Program-made: the position numbers and the translations under genes
Shown: positions 1-15,200 of the stretch, one piece after another
How the letters are laid out: the number at the start of each line of letters is the position of its first letter
Position numbering within the stretch: the stretch's first letter is position 1
The notes under the pieces: model-generated
Database searches by the model: none
Told to the model about the DNA's origin: nothing
Seen by the model: only the letters and a program-made list of their open reading frames with translations
Origin: Hypoxylon rubiginosum
Lineage: Eukaryota; Ascomycota; Sordariomycetes; Xylariales; Hypoxylaceae
Reading direction: 5' to 3'
DNA: 64,000 nt
Assembly: GCA_902806565.1 (NCBI GenBank)
Contig: CADCXA010000037.1
Location: forward strand, 1 to 64,000

Positions 1-3000
1 ATTATTAAACTTTATTAACAATAAAAACCGGAATAAAATAATATAAAGTTTAATAATTTAAATTTTTAATAAAATTTTCTTAGAAAAAAAGCTTTTTTTT
101 ATTAACATATATAATTATATTTTAAGTTATAATATATTTTATTACTTTAAGTTTTAATAACGTTAAATATATTATAAGTTCTTATATTAAATAATATAAA
201 ACTAATAAAAATATTTATAAAAACTAGTTTTAATTATTAATAATAAAAATAATACGTTAATTATAAAACCATTTATTTTTTTAAATAAAGTTATAAATGT
301 TAAACCAAATATTTTTAAGGTATATTAATATTATAATTTTATATTTTATTATTTATATTTATATAACTATATTTTTTTTATTAATATAGTTATTAAACCT
401 TATATATAAATATATTATAAAATAAACTAAGCGAAAAAATAAATAACTAATTATATTAAATTTATTAATAAATTAGTTACTATTAGGTTTTATTAAAAGA
501 TAATAACTAAAAATAAAATTTAAACCTTTTTTTTAATAAAGAAATTTTTTTTAGATTTTAAAAAAGACTTTATATATAGTTAAAATATTATATTTTACCT
601 TAGCTTTTTTATTTTATAAAAGGATTTTCTTAATAAGGATTTTAAAATATTTTTAAAAATTTAAAAAGTTTATAAAAAGAATTTAAATTATTATTTATAG
701 TTTATTAATAATAATTTTAATTTTATAAAGAAATTTAAAAAAAACGTTATATAAAATATAAAAATATAAAATACTTATATAAATTAAAACAATAAAATAA
801 ATATAAAATGTTTATAAAATAATAAAAATTATAATATTAAGGAAGAAAATAATATAAATAATAAGTTAACTAATAATATAAAAAAGTTTTAATAATTATT
901 TACTTTTTTTAAAAATATATAAAATATTATAAAATAAATATAATATAAAAATACATTTATATTTAAACTGTTTATTTTATAATTATAATAAAAGTTTTAT
1001 ATAAGAAATTATTATAAATTATTAGATTTTTTATTAAAAAAGAAATTATAATATTATTATATAATAGTTAATAATATTAATATTAAAATTAGTAACTTAT
1101 TAAAAAATAATATATATATTAAATAAATTATTATAACCTAAATATAAAAATAAAAAATAAAAATTTTATTATTAAACTAAAGAATATTTATAAATATAAT
1201 TAAAAAATTAAATAATAAATAATAATAAAATGCTTTTATATTAACATTAAATATAAATATAAACATTAATTTATAAATAAACTTAATATTTTACAAACCT
1301 AAAAATATAAATAAAAATCCTATATTATAATTTATAATATAACTTAATTAATATAAAGGATAAATATACCTAATAATAATTATAATTAAATATTATTATA
1401 ATTGTTTTTAAATAAATATTACTAGCGTTTTAATAAAATAAAATAATTTAAATTATAAATAATTAATAGTTTTATATATTATCTTTTAATATTTAAATAA
1501 AGTAAAAATATAATAATTAATAAAATTATTTAATAATATAAAAGATTTATTAAACTTTAATAATTATTAATTATTATTTTATTTTAATAAAAAGGGTGAA
1601 ATTAAAAAAAATGTTATAATTAAAATTTTAATTAAAACTTTTAAAAGTAAAAATACTTATAAATAAATTAAGCTTATAGTTATATTAAAGTTTATAAAAG
1701 TATATATAAATAAAATAATTATTTATTTTATAGTAAATTTATTTAATAATAAGTTTTAAAAAATCCCTTTTAAAAAAAAAGTTATTTAAAAATAAATAGA
1801 TATTTTAATTATAAATAAGTGTAATATAATAAATAAAATAAATTTTAATAAGATTTATAAGTAATTTTAAAAGGTATAAAATTAATATAAAAAATACTTT
1901 AAAAGTATATTTATTATTATTTTTTATAAGGATTTTTACCAGTTTAAACTAATATAAAAGTTATTTTTATTATATTTTTTAAAATCTACAAGTAAATATA
2001 CTTATAATAATATAGGATATATATTTAAAATAAATATAAAAAAGAAAAATATACTTTATATTTATAGTTATTAACTTTAAAAATAATTTATAAATATTAT
2101 ATTTTTTAATTAATAAATACGAATATTAAATGTTTAATTTATTAGTTTATTAAATTACTTATATTATAATTAGTAAATTATAAAAAATATAAATATATTA
2201 AATATAAAATTAATATAATCTAAAAATATATCCTTAGATTATAAATGTAAAGTTATTATATTATTAAACTTTATATAATATATAATAAATTTTTAAGTTT
2301 ATTTTATATTTATAAAAAAGCGCGGCTAAAAAATGTTTATATTTTTATTTAAACATATCTTTAAGTGTATATAAAAAAACAAAGTAAATATATTTATTAA
2401 AATGTTTTAAATAATAAATAAATCAAATTTAAAAATACTAGTTTATTTATTTTTTATAAAAAATATACCAGTTATATTAATAAAAAATAACCACTAAACA
2501 CTTAAAATAATAAATAAAATAAAATATATTATAAAAACATTTATATTTAATTTAGATTTATTTATTTATTTAATAAATATAAATATTTTTATTATAATAT
2601 AATTATTAAAAGTTATATTAGTATTTTTCCTTTTTATATAAAATATCCATTTTAATAGGTTAAATAAAAGGTTACTACCTTTTTTTTTTAATAAAATCTA
2701 TAGGTTAAAATAAAATATATTAATAATCTTTAATAAATTTTTTAATAAAATAAAGTATATATTTATATTAATTTTTATTATTATAAAATTTAAAGTATAA
2801 AACTAAATATTATTAAAAGCTTTTTTAAATTTTATATTAAAATAAGAAACTTTTAAAAAGGTAGATTTTATAGTTATATATATATAATTATTTTAAGTAA
2901 TAAGTTTTAATAAATTATATTTTTTATCGCTAGTAAAAAAAAAATATTAATTAAAATTATAATTTCTTTATTAAATATAAATTAATATTAATCACTTTTT

Positions 3001-6000
3001 TAAACTTAAAAAATAAATTATATATAAATATTGCTTATTTCTAGTAATAAGTTTATTATAAGTTATTTTTATTTTTATTTTTTTATTATAAACAATTTTT
3101 TATTTTTATTAATTTTTTATTTATTTTTAAATATATTATAATTTTTTATATATATATATTTACTTGTTATTTAAATTAAAAAAAAAATTATAAAATTGAT
3201 TTTTATATAGATTTAAATCGCTAATTTTTATAATTATAAAATAATTTATAAATTAATATAATTATTTAAATTTAAATAATAATAATTTTTAAGAATTGTT
3301 AATAAATTATAAAAAAATAATGTTATTATAAGTAATTTATTTATATAAAAATTAAATTTATAATATAAACATATAAATTTATATAATAAAACTATAAATT
3401 TAAATTATATATAATATTAATATATATATAAATATTAATTATAATATAATTTTTTAATAATAATTAAAAAAAAAGTTTTAATTATAAATTAAGCTTTAAT
3501 AACTACTTTTTTTTATTAAATATATTTACTTAACTAAATTACTATTTCTTAGTGTTTATAAATGTTTATTATTTATATAAATAACCTTTTATTATTTACT
3601 AGGTTTTTTAAATAAGTAATTATATTTTTAACTAGTTAATTTATTTTATTTTTATTAATATTATATAAAATTATTTTTTTATAACCTTTTTTAAAAGTTA
3701 AATTAGAACTGGTTTATTTTAAAATCTAAAGGTTTTTTTAAAAAAAATTAAAAAAAGTTATATATAAAACTTAAACATTTTAATTAATATAATAAATAAT
3801 ATTATTTTTAATATCTCTTAACTATTTAATTAAATCCTAAATATTAATAAAAATCTTTAATTTTTTACTAATTACTTAAACTTAATTTTTTTATTTATAA
3901 TTTAAATAAAAGATTATAATATATAATAAAATAAATAAAAATAAAACTTAAGTTTATTTTATTTTTTAAATAAAAATAACAAATAATAAAAAAGTATATA
4001 TAAAAAGAAAATAAAAATTAATAAAAAAGATTTATATTATAAATATAGTTTTTATTATATTTTAAACTTATTATAATTTATAAATATTATAAAAATAAAT
4101 ATAATATTTTTTATATTTATTATTTAATTTTAATTATTTTTTATATAAAAAAAATAGTTTTAATAATTAATTTTTTATATAAGTAAAAAATGTTTAATAA
4201 TAAGGCTTATTAATAAGTTTTATTTAAAAAATAAAATTTATTTTATTAATTTTTTATATATTCTTAGTTTAAAAGTTTTTTTTTTTTTTCGTTTCTTTTA
4301 ATATATTTAACATATAACTTAAAACAACTTATTTATTATAAACTACTTAAAATAAAAAATTAAAAAAATATAATTATAAAACTTTTTAATAGTTATAAAT
4401 CTATAAATAAATAAAAATAAAAATTTTTTAAAATATGTATTTTTTTACAGCTTAAAAGTTATCTAGTTTTAATTAATAAAATATATTGCTTTTTTTCTAG
4501 CGGCTTTATTTTTTTATAATATAGTTGGAATTTTTAATATTATAATAAATAGTTATATTATTAACGTTTTATTAAATACCGTTATAATATATTAATAAAT
4601 ATAAGTTAAATAAAAAATAAAAATAAAATTAATATTAAATTTTAAGTAAAAATAGTTTTTAATAAGTAATTAAGTTTTTATAACTTAAAGTAATTAATAT
4701 AAATAATATTCTTTAAAGTTTTAAATATTTTTATTATATTATATATAATATATTTTATTTAAATCGTAAGAATAATTTTAGTAAAAGGTTTTTATATTTA
4801 TAAAAAATTAACAGTAAAATTTATATTATATAATATAAATAATTTAAAAGTTATAATAATATCTATAAAATGTTATTAAAAAAAAAAGAAAAAAGTTTTT
4901 TTAAAATTATATAATAATAAAATAATATATAAAGAAACATAAAATAAAAAAATTTAAAATAATATAACTTTTTAAAAAAATATAAAATAATATTATAATT
5001 ATTTTTAATATTATATATAATTTACATATAAAATATAAAATAAAATTAATTAGTTTTTATATCTTTTAAATTATAAAAATTATAAATATTTAATTAGTTT
5101 ATTAAAATATTATAAATACTAATTATAAAAAACTTGTTAATAATATATTAATTATAAATATATTAATATATTTAATTAATATTTATATAAATAATAAAAA
5201 TATTATAAGATATATATTTTTTACGATATATATATATTAAAAATTAAAAAAATAAAGTAAAATTAAATCGTGGTATTATTAAACTTATATAAATAAAAGT
5301 TATTATATATCGCTTAAACTGGTGTTTTATATAAAGTTAAAATAAAGTTAAAATATATTTACATTAGTTATATAACCTAGCCGTGTAAATATAATTAGAA
5401 AAAAAACTATAGGTTTTTTTTTAAATTATATAAGTATTTCACTATTATATTATATTAATTTTATATAATTTAAATTAATTAGAATTTATTTATAAAAATA
5501 TAAAATAAAAATTAAGAAATTAATATTTAATTATTAAGTTTATTATTTTTTATTAAAACTTTTTATTAATTTATATTATTTTTTTTTAATTAGTATATTT
5601 ATATTAATTATTTTATTTATATTTTATATTTTATATTTATACTTATATTTATTTTTTTTAAACTTTTATTTAAATTTTATTATTTTTTTCCTTAGAAATT
5701 TTTTAATTAATAATTGTTATTTTTTTTAATTATTAAAATATTATTATATTTATATTTATTAAAATTTTATTTATTATTAATTTAAGTGTTATTATTATTA
5801 TTAATAAAATTATTAAATAATAAAATTAAATTAATATTTAATTTAAATATAATATTATTAAACGTAAATTTAAGTTATTTAATTTTAATATAAGTTAAAA
5901 TTTATATTAATTTTATATATTTTATTTTTAACTTTTTATTAGTTTTAAACTTTTTTTTATAATTATTATTGTTAATTATTAACTTTAATTTATTTTATTT

Positions 6001-6855
6001 TTATATAATAAAAGTTTTTTTATAGTATTAATAATAAATATTAAGGTTATTATTATTAGATTTTAAATTTAAATTTAAAAAACCTTTTTTTAAAACTAAA
6101 AAATAATATTTATAATTATTTTTTAACTATTAATTTTTTAACTTTAAGCTTTTTAACTTTAAGTTTTTTAATTATTAGTTTTTATTTTGTTTTTTTTTTT
6201 TTTTTTAATTATTTGTTTTTAATATTTTTATTTATAACTTATATATTTTAACTAAAATTTTTAATAGCTTTTATTTATAGTGTTTATTTTTTTAAAGTTT
6301 TATTAATAATAAATTAAATTTTTAATTTTTTATTGTTTTTTTATTTTTAAGTAATAAGGTTATTTTATTATATATTAAATTTTAAGTAAAATATATAAGT
6401 GTATATTAAAAAAGCGTTTTTAAAATAAAATAATATTTAATATTATAATAAAGGTTTAAATATAATAGGTTTTTATTAATAAAAAATTTTAATAAGTTTA
6501 ATATATAAATTTATAATATATATAATTTATTTAGTTTATTATTTTTATTTTTATTTTTTTTTAATATTATAACTATATAATTATAATTAAATAAATAATA
6601 AATATTATTTTAAATTATTATTTAATTTTTATTATTATTAAAAGAATTATTTATATTTAAAAATAAAATTATAAAGTTTTATATATAATAATTATTAAAT
6701 TAAATTAAATATATTTTTAATATAATATAAATTATTTTAATTTTAATTGGTGTTTTTATAAAATAATAAGTTTTAATTAAAAAGTTATAATTATTTATTG
6801 GTTTTTTTAAGTTTATTATAATTTTAATAATTAAGGTTTATAAAAATGTTTTTTT

Positions 6856-6948
6856 ATTATTTAAAGTTAGTTTATTTAAAGTTAATTTATTTAAAGTTAG
6901 TTTATTTAAAGTTAGCTTATTTAAAATTAATTTATTTATAATTAATTT
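6856..6948. repeat. 15-bp tandem repeat in the AT block
   Basis: About six consecutive units of a 15-mer of the form TTTATTTAAAGTTAG, with the last two units drifting by single transitions. This is a short minisatellite inside the RIP-like block, with no coding content. Confidence 0.7.
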
Positions 6949-9159
6949 ATTATATTTATATTTTAAGCTTATTATTTTTTTTATAGTAAAAATAAAATAA
7001 TAAATATTACTTATTAATTAAAATTTAAATAAAAAATATAATTATTTATTAATATTATTTTATTAATAAATTTAAATAATTATTACGATATTATAATAAA
7101 AAGATATTTAATATTATTTATTAATTAAATTTATTAATAATTATTAAATAACAGGATCTTATAGTTAAATATAATAAATAATTTACTTTTAAAGGTTTTT
7201 AAAATATAAAAATTATATTTATTTTTATATGTTTATAATATACTGGTGTTTTTCCTTATTATTAAATATTAATAATTACTAATAATAATAATATAAATAA
7301 TATAAATTATTTTATAGTTAATATTAAAAGTTATATTAAAATAATCTAAAAAATTAAAATTAAATAATGGTTTTATTTTTAAGTATTTTAAATAATATAT
7401 ATTAAGTTTATATTATAATTATATATATAAATTATATAATAGCAGTTTATAAATTAAATAATATAATTTATTAATATTATTTATTTTTAAATATATAAAC
7501 GTAATATATATAAACTTAAATATATATAAATAATAAAAAATTATACTTATTATAATATAAATAAAATTATAAAGATTTATTTATATAAATTACCTAGGTA
7601 TTTTAAATAAATAATAAATTATTTTAAAATTTAAAATATTAATAATCTATTATTTATTTATATATATAAATAAATTATATAATATATAAATATTTTTTAA
7701 CGTTATTTTAATTTTTTATTTTTTATTTTAATATTTACTTTTTATTAATATATTTTTTATTAATATAAAATATAAAATAAATTTAAAAGAAAAATTTATA
7801 GTTACTATGTTTTTTAATAGTAATAATAATATATTTAATTAAATTTAAAAAGTTATTTATATTTTTTATTTTAAATATAATTTATTATATATATTAATTA
7901 TTTTATATATTATTAATAATAATAAGCTTTATTATTTATTGTTTTATAAAACTTATATAATTATTACTAAGAATATTTAAAATAATATTAAAAATATATA
8001 AAAATTGTATTTTTTTTTATTTACCGATTAAACTATTTTTCGTTTACTGGTATTTTAAAATAGTTTAATTAATACCGGGACTTATTATTTTTATATTTTT
8101 TATAAAAACCATATAAATATAAATTATATATTTAAATGTTATAATTAACTTTAAATATTATATATATATATTTATATTAATTATTTTTATTATAACTAAT
8201 ATATTATATCTAGTAATTTCTTTTTAAAAGTATTAGTTTTTTTTTTATAAAAACATATTTAAATAATAAAAAAATATATATACTAATAACCCATTTAATT
8301 ATATTAACTTTAAATTTAATTTTAACTATAATTATTACACTTTTATATTATAATTAATAAAACTAAAAAATAGTTATATTATATTTAAAACTATAAATTT
8401 TTAATTATTAATTAATTAGATATATATATATTTTATAAAAAATTTATTAAACGTTATTTACATTTTTTTTTTTAACTATATGTTTTTTCGTTAAAATTTT
8501 TATTATATTTAAGATAAAAATTATATTATTATTTATTTAAAACTAAACTTTAAATAAAAAAATAAACTTTATTTAATATTATATATTTTTTAATTATTAA
8601 TTAAATATTATAATATAAACATTAAAATATATATGTTATTTTATAATTATCTTTTTTATTTAATTTTTTATATTTTAATCGAATTTTTATTTGTTTATTT
8701 TATTTAAGTTTTATTTATTAAAAAGGTAATTAAAATATTTAATAATAATATTTTTTATTAAAAATATTTTATTATTTTTTTTAAGTATAAAAGTTTTTAT
8801 AATAAATAATTTATATAATAAATAATAACAACAAAATAACTTTTTAATTTTAAAGTAAAAACTATTAATATTAAAAAAGTTAATTAAAAACGTAACATTA
8901 ATAAAGTTTTATAAAATGTAAATAAAATTAAAAAGAAAAATATAAATAAAACTAAAAAAAAAAACATAAGCGAAATTAAAAAAAAAAATATAAATGAAAT
9001 TAAAAAAAAAATTAATATTAAATATCTAAGTAAACGTTTAATTTATTTAATATATATTAAATAAATAAAGTTTAATAGTAATAATAATTTTAAGTATTTT
9101 TTTTAAAAATATCATTATAAAAAATTAATGTTTTTAACACGTATTAAATAATTTAAACT

Positions 9160-9196
9160 TATTAATAATAATAATAATAATAATAATAAAAATAAC

Positions 9197-9230
<34 letters not shown>

Positions 9231-9231
9231 G
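9160..9231. repeat. (TAA)n microsatellite
   Basis: An almost uninterrupted run of AAT/TAA triplets, broken once by AAAAATAAC near the middle. It is a simple sequence repeat in the AT-rich block. Confidence 0.85.
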
Positions 9232-12200
9232 TTTTAACTTTTTTTTTTTTAATAACTTAAATAATAACTTTTAATTTAACTAAAAAAAAAAAATTAAGCC
9301 TAATTTTTTATACTTAAATATTAAAATTAAACTTATATTATTTTATTTATTTATTAATTTTAATCTTATTTTAAAGTTATTTATATTTATATTTAATTTA
9401 GTAAATAGTAATAATTAAAGTTTAAATTATTATAAAAATTATTTTATTTTAATTATTTTTTATATAACTTTTATTAATATTAATTTTAAAGTTAATTATA
9501 AAATTATTTTTAAACGTGTTTATAATAATTATATTTATTAAAAGGTTTAATTTTTTTTAATATTTTATTTATAAAAAGTTAGGTTTTTTTTAATATATTA
9601 TAATTAAAAAAATTAGATTTTTTTTTATATATTATTTTTTTATATATATAATTTATAATATTTTTTAAATAAACATTTTTATAAAGATAATATTTTATAA
9701 AATATATATATATAAATAAAAGGAAAATAATTTAATAAATTAGTTTATTATTTTATATATTATTTAATAAAAATTTTAAATTAATATTTTTTTATATTTT
9801 TAAAATATAAAATCTTTTTTTATATTATAATTTTATAATATAAAACTAAAAACGTTTAATTAAATAATTTTTACTTATTTAAAGTTTATTTTTAACGTTA
9901 ATTAATTTTATAGTTATAACTTATTTAAAATTTTTATTTTTTTTATTATTTTATATATATTTTAAACCGGTTTATTTTTAATATATAATATATATTTAGT
10001 TACTATATATTTTTTTAAACTATTATTAAAACGTAATTTATATAATATTAATTTTAAATTATTTAATATTTTTTTTATTTATTTAATTTAAATAACTATT
10101 TAATTTAAACCTTTAAATTTTATAAATTTTTATAATTATTTTTAATCGATATCGTTTAAATTTATATAGTTTATAAGATTTTTTTTTAATTTATAAGAAA
10201 TGTTTTTTAAAGGATTTTACTGATTTTAAAAAACCTTTTAATTTTATTTTAACTTTTTTATATTATAAAAACGGTATTTATAATAATTGTTATTATTAAA
10301 TTAAAAAAGTGGTTTTATAGTTTTATAAGTTAAAATAATAATAATTAATACGCTGGTTTTTATTTATTAAACTTATTATTTTATAATATAAATTATTTTA
10401 ACTTTTTTAAATTTAATTAAAAATAAATATTAACTTTAAATTAAGATAAGTTAAATTATTTTTCGGTTTTATTTTATACACTTAAGATTTTTTATTATAT
10501 TAATAAAAATAATAATTATTTTATATTAAAAAATAATAAAAATTTAATTAAATATATATAATAAGTTTTAATTAAAATTAAAAAAATAAAAATAAGTAAT
10601 ATTATAACTTTAATACTTAATAATTTATATATATATTAAACTTTATTATTTTCCTAAATAAATATTTTATTAATAATTTAATAACTTATTATTAAATAAA
10701 CTTTTTTATTAAATATATAATATAAAAATTAAATTAAATAAAACGTTAACTATTAATTATAAAAGTAAATTTATATTAATTTTTTTTAATTAACTTAAAA
10801 GTTTTAATTATTATTAATTATTTATATATAAATATATAGTATTATTTTACTTTTAAAATAAAACTATATTAATTATAAAATAAATAATAATAAATTTTAA
10901 TATTATATTATTTTATTTAATTATTTTAATAATATATATGTTAATTATTATTATAATAATACCAGGAGTAAATATTTTTATTAATTTAATATATAATATA
11001 TAGATATTAATAAATTTAAATAATAATAATTAATTTTTTTAATAATTATTAATAAATATATTAAAATAAATAGCGTATTAGTTAATATTTTTATATTAAT
11101 TTTAACTTTTTTTTAGTGTAACTTTCTATTATTAATAATTAAAAAAAATATAAAACCTACGATAAAATAAAAGTTAATTAATATTCATTTATTTAAAATA
11201 ATTAAAATAATTTATAACTTATTATTTTAATTGTTTAATATAATAAAAGAAATAAAATAATTAAAATATAATAAGATTTTTTATTTTAAAAAGTAAAAAT
11301 AAGTTAAATAATTAATTAAAAGCGTTTTATATATATATTAAATATAATATTATTTATAATATTTTTTCTTAATTATTTATTAATTTCTATAAAACTTTAA
11401 AATATATAATATTTAATAATTTATTAAACTTTATTTTTAATATTTTTAAAACTTTTAATTTTTAAATAAACTTAACTTTTAATATAGTTATATAAAATTA
11501 CTTATATATAAATATAAAAATCTTTTAATTAATATTAATTATATTAAAAAATTATTTTTATAATTTGTTTATAATTATAATAAAATAAACTAATATTAGG
11601 AATTACCGTTTAAATTATATAAATAACTGGTTTTTATTATTTTAAATTAATTTAACTTTTAATAAAATATATTTTATTTTATTAAATAACTTATTAAAAA
11701 TCTTAGCTTTTATATTATACTTATTAAATTAAATTATAATTATTTAGATATTATTATAAAAATCTTAATTAAAATTTAAATTATATAATATTATAATAAA
11801 AAAACTAACTTTTAATTTTAATTTAACCGGTGGTATTTTTTTTAACTATAAAACTTAAATTATTTTAATTAACGTTTTTTTAATTTATTGGTTATTTATT
11901 TTAATAAATTTATTTATTAAAAGGTATTTTTATTTCTTTTTAAAAATATTAAATAATAAGTTGTTATTAATTTTTTATATAAATATATTATATATAAATA
12001 AAATAAACCTAAAAATAAAAACGTTTAAATTATATAATATATTAAATAATAATATTAATCTATTAGTTTTAAAATTATAAAAGATTATTTAAAGTTATTA
12101 TAAAAACTTTATATTTTTTATGTTATTTTATTAAACCTTTATATTTTTTATTAAATATAGTTTTTAAAGTTTAAATTATAAAAATAAATTTTATAAATAA

Positions 12201-15200
12201 GTATTAATAACTTATAGCTTTAATTTTCTTTTAATTATAAATAAAATTTATATAAAATTTCCTTTAAATAAAATAAATATTTTATTAAATAAAAATTAAT
12301 TTTTTTATATATTATATAATATTTTATAAATTATTTTAAATACGTGTTTATATTATATAATAATTTTATTTTAAATAATTAATAATATTTATTAAAAAAG
12401 ATTTATTTCTATTGATTTTTTTTAAATATTATATATTAAATTATTATTTAAAGTAATAAGAATTTTAAATTATAAATAAGTGGTTTTTTTACTAGGTAAT
12501 AAAAATGTTATAATATTAAATAAAATTATATATAATATAATTTTTTTTTTTAATTAGTAATAATAATAAAACGTTAAATATAAGAAGGTTTTTTCGGTTT
12601 TAACTAAATTTTATAAATAAAAATATATAAAAGAAAAAGTTTATTTAATAGTTATTATAATAATATTATATATAATATATTAACTATTATTTAATATTAA
12701 AAACGCTTTATTATATAAGCTTATTTTAATATTATAATTATAATTTAACTTTTTTTTAAATAAGTGATTAATATAAACTTTTTTTTAATTAAATTAAAAT
12801 AAAAGAAGGTTTATTTCACTTTAATTTTTTAAGTTTATAACAGTTATTTTAATTAAATATAAATTATAGTTTAAATAAATAATTTTAATTAAGTTAAATA
12901 AGTTTTATATTTTATTAAATATTTATATTAAATTATTATATATAGATTTTTAAAACTTATTTTAAATATAAATTAGATTTTAAATATTGCTTTTTTATAA
13001 AGTATATATAAAAACAACTTTTAACTAACCGTTAATTAAAAATATTTACGTTTTTTTAAAAAAAATTCTTTTAATAATTATTATTTTTTAAAAAGCTTTA
13101 AGTTTAATAAATGTTTTAAAACATCAAATATTAAATATTATTATATTTTATTAAATTAAATTAATTTTTAGTTTTAAAAATTAAAATAAAAAGTATTTAT
13201 AAATAAAATCTCTCGCTAGTTTTTAAATAAATAAAATATATTTAATTAAGTTTTTTTATTATTTTTTATTTATATTTTATTTATTTTTTTTTTATATACC
13301 ATTAAAATAAATATAGAAAATTTTAATATAAGATATTTTAACCATTTTTATAAACCTTATTATATTTAAATTATATTATAAAAATTATATAGTTTTATTT
13401 TAAAGCTTTTATTATTAATTTAAAGTTATTTTTAATATAATATCTTATTTTATTTTTTTTTTTTTAAATAAACAGTTAAAGGTTAAATAAATAAATATAT
13501 ATTATAAACTAGAAATTTTAAAAAACAATATATTAATTTATATAATTTAATAAAACGGCTATATAAATATTTATTAATTTTATTATAAAATTAATTTTAA
13601 TTTTAATTTTATTATAATAATATTTTCTTTTAATATAAATAAATTATAATTCGATTATTATTTTTATAAATATATTTATAAATATATTTAATTATTTTTA
13701 TAATAATATAAATTTTAATATTAATATACGTTTAATATTTTTAACTAAAAAAAAAGTTATATAATATTACTTAGTTATTATTTTACTTTATTAATTTTAA
13801 ATAACCTAGGATTTTAATATATAATTTTTATTTATATATTAAATATTTGTTTAATTTAATTATAATTTTAAAGTAAAACAACTTTAAAAAATTTTTAAAA
13901 TAATAGTTTTTAATTATATAAAGTAATTTTAGATTTATTACGTTATAAGGTTTATATATTATATTAAATAATATTATTTATTATAAAACGTTATTTAAAT
14001 TAATATTAATTTTTAAAATTTTAATTTATATAACGTAATTAATATTTATAAATTCTATAAATTAATTATAATTTAATAATAATAAAAAAACCAAGTAATA
14101 TATATAAAACAAGTTTTTTTTTTAATATTTAATTATTTAAATTATATCACGGTATTTATTAAAGTAATTTTTTTTTATAATATTATTTAAAAGTGTTTTT
14201 TATTTTTAGTTAAAAACACAGATATTAATATTAAGTTAATTACTTATAATTTAATTTAAAAGAAGTTTATTTTTTATTTTTAATTAGTTTAAATTAATAG
14301 TGAAAATAATAAAAAGGGTTAATTAATTTAAATAATAAATAATAGTTATTAAGTTTTAATAATAATAAAATATAAATTTTTTATTATTAATAAATAAAAA
14401 CGATAAATATATATTATAGTTAATATTAATTAAGTTAATGTTTTTAGTTAAAATAACGTTGTAAAAATTATTTTAAAAGGTTTTTTATAAATTATTTTAT
14501 TTATATTTTAATTGTTTTAAAACAACTTATTTTATAATAACTTAAATATTAATTAAATATTATTAAAAAAGTTAATTAAATACGAATAAAATTAATACTT
14601 TTTATTTATAATTATATAAATAATATTAAAAATATTACTATAAAAATAAGTTTTTTTTTATAACTTTTACTATAAAATTATATATTTAAATTATAATTAG
14701 TTTTTTTATATAATTATATTAATATATAAATAAATAATATATATATTAAATAACTTATAAAAATATATATATAAAAAAATAATATTTTTTTTATAGTAAT
14801 TTATTTAATTAAAATAATTTCTTTTTATTATTAGTTTTCTCTTATAATATCCAAAATAATATTAATAATATTTTTAATCTTTAAAAGGTTTTTATATTAT
14901 TAATTTATACCTTTTTTAAAAATTATATTTAAATTAAATTTTAATATAAATTAAATTATAAAATTATTTATATTTAAATCTTTTAAATTATTCGTAGCTT
15001 TTTATATTTATTTTTAAATTATAATATATTTTTTAACGTATAAATTATTTATATAAATCTTTTTAAAAAACTATATTAAAATATCTAAATTTAAGTTATT
15101 ATTATTAGTAACAAATTAATATTAAACGGTTAATTATAAATTATAAAAATATAGTTAAATATATTTAAACCATTTATTTTATATTATTTTTAAAAAACCG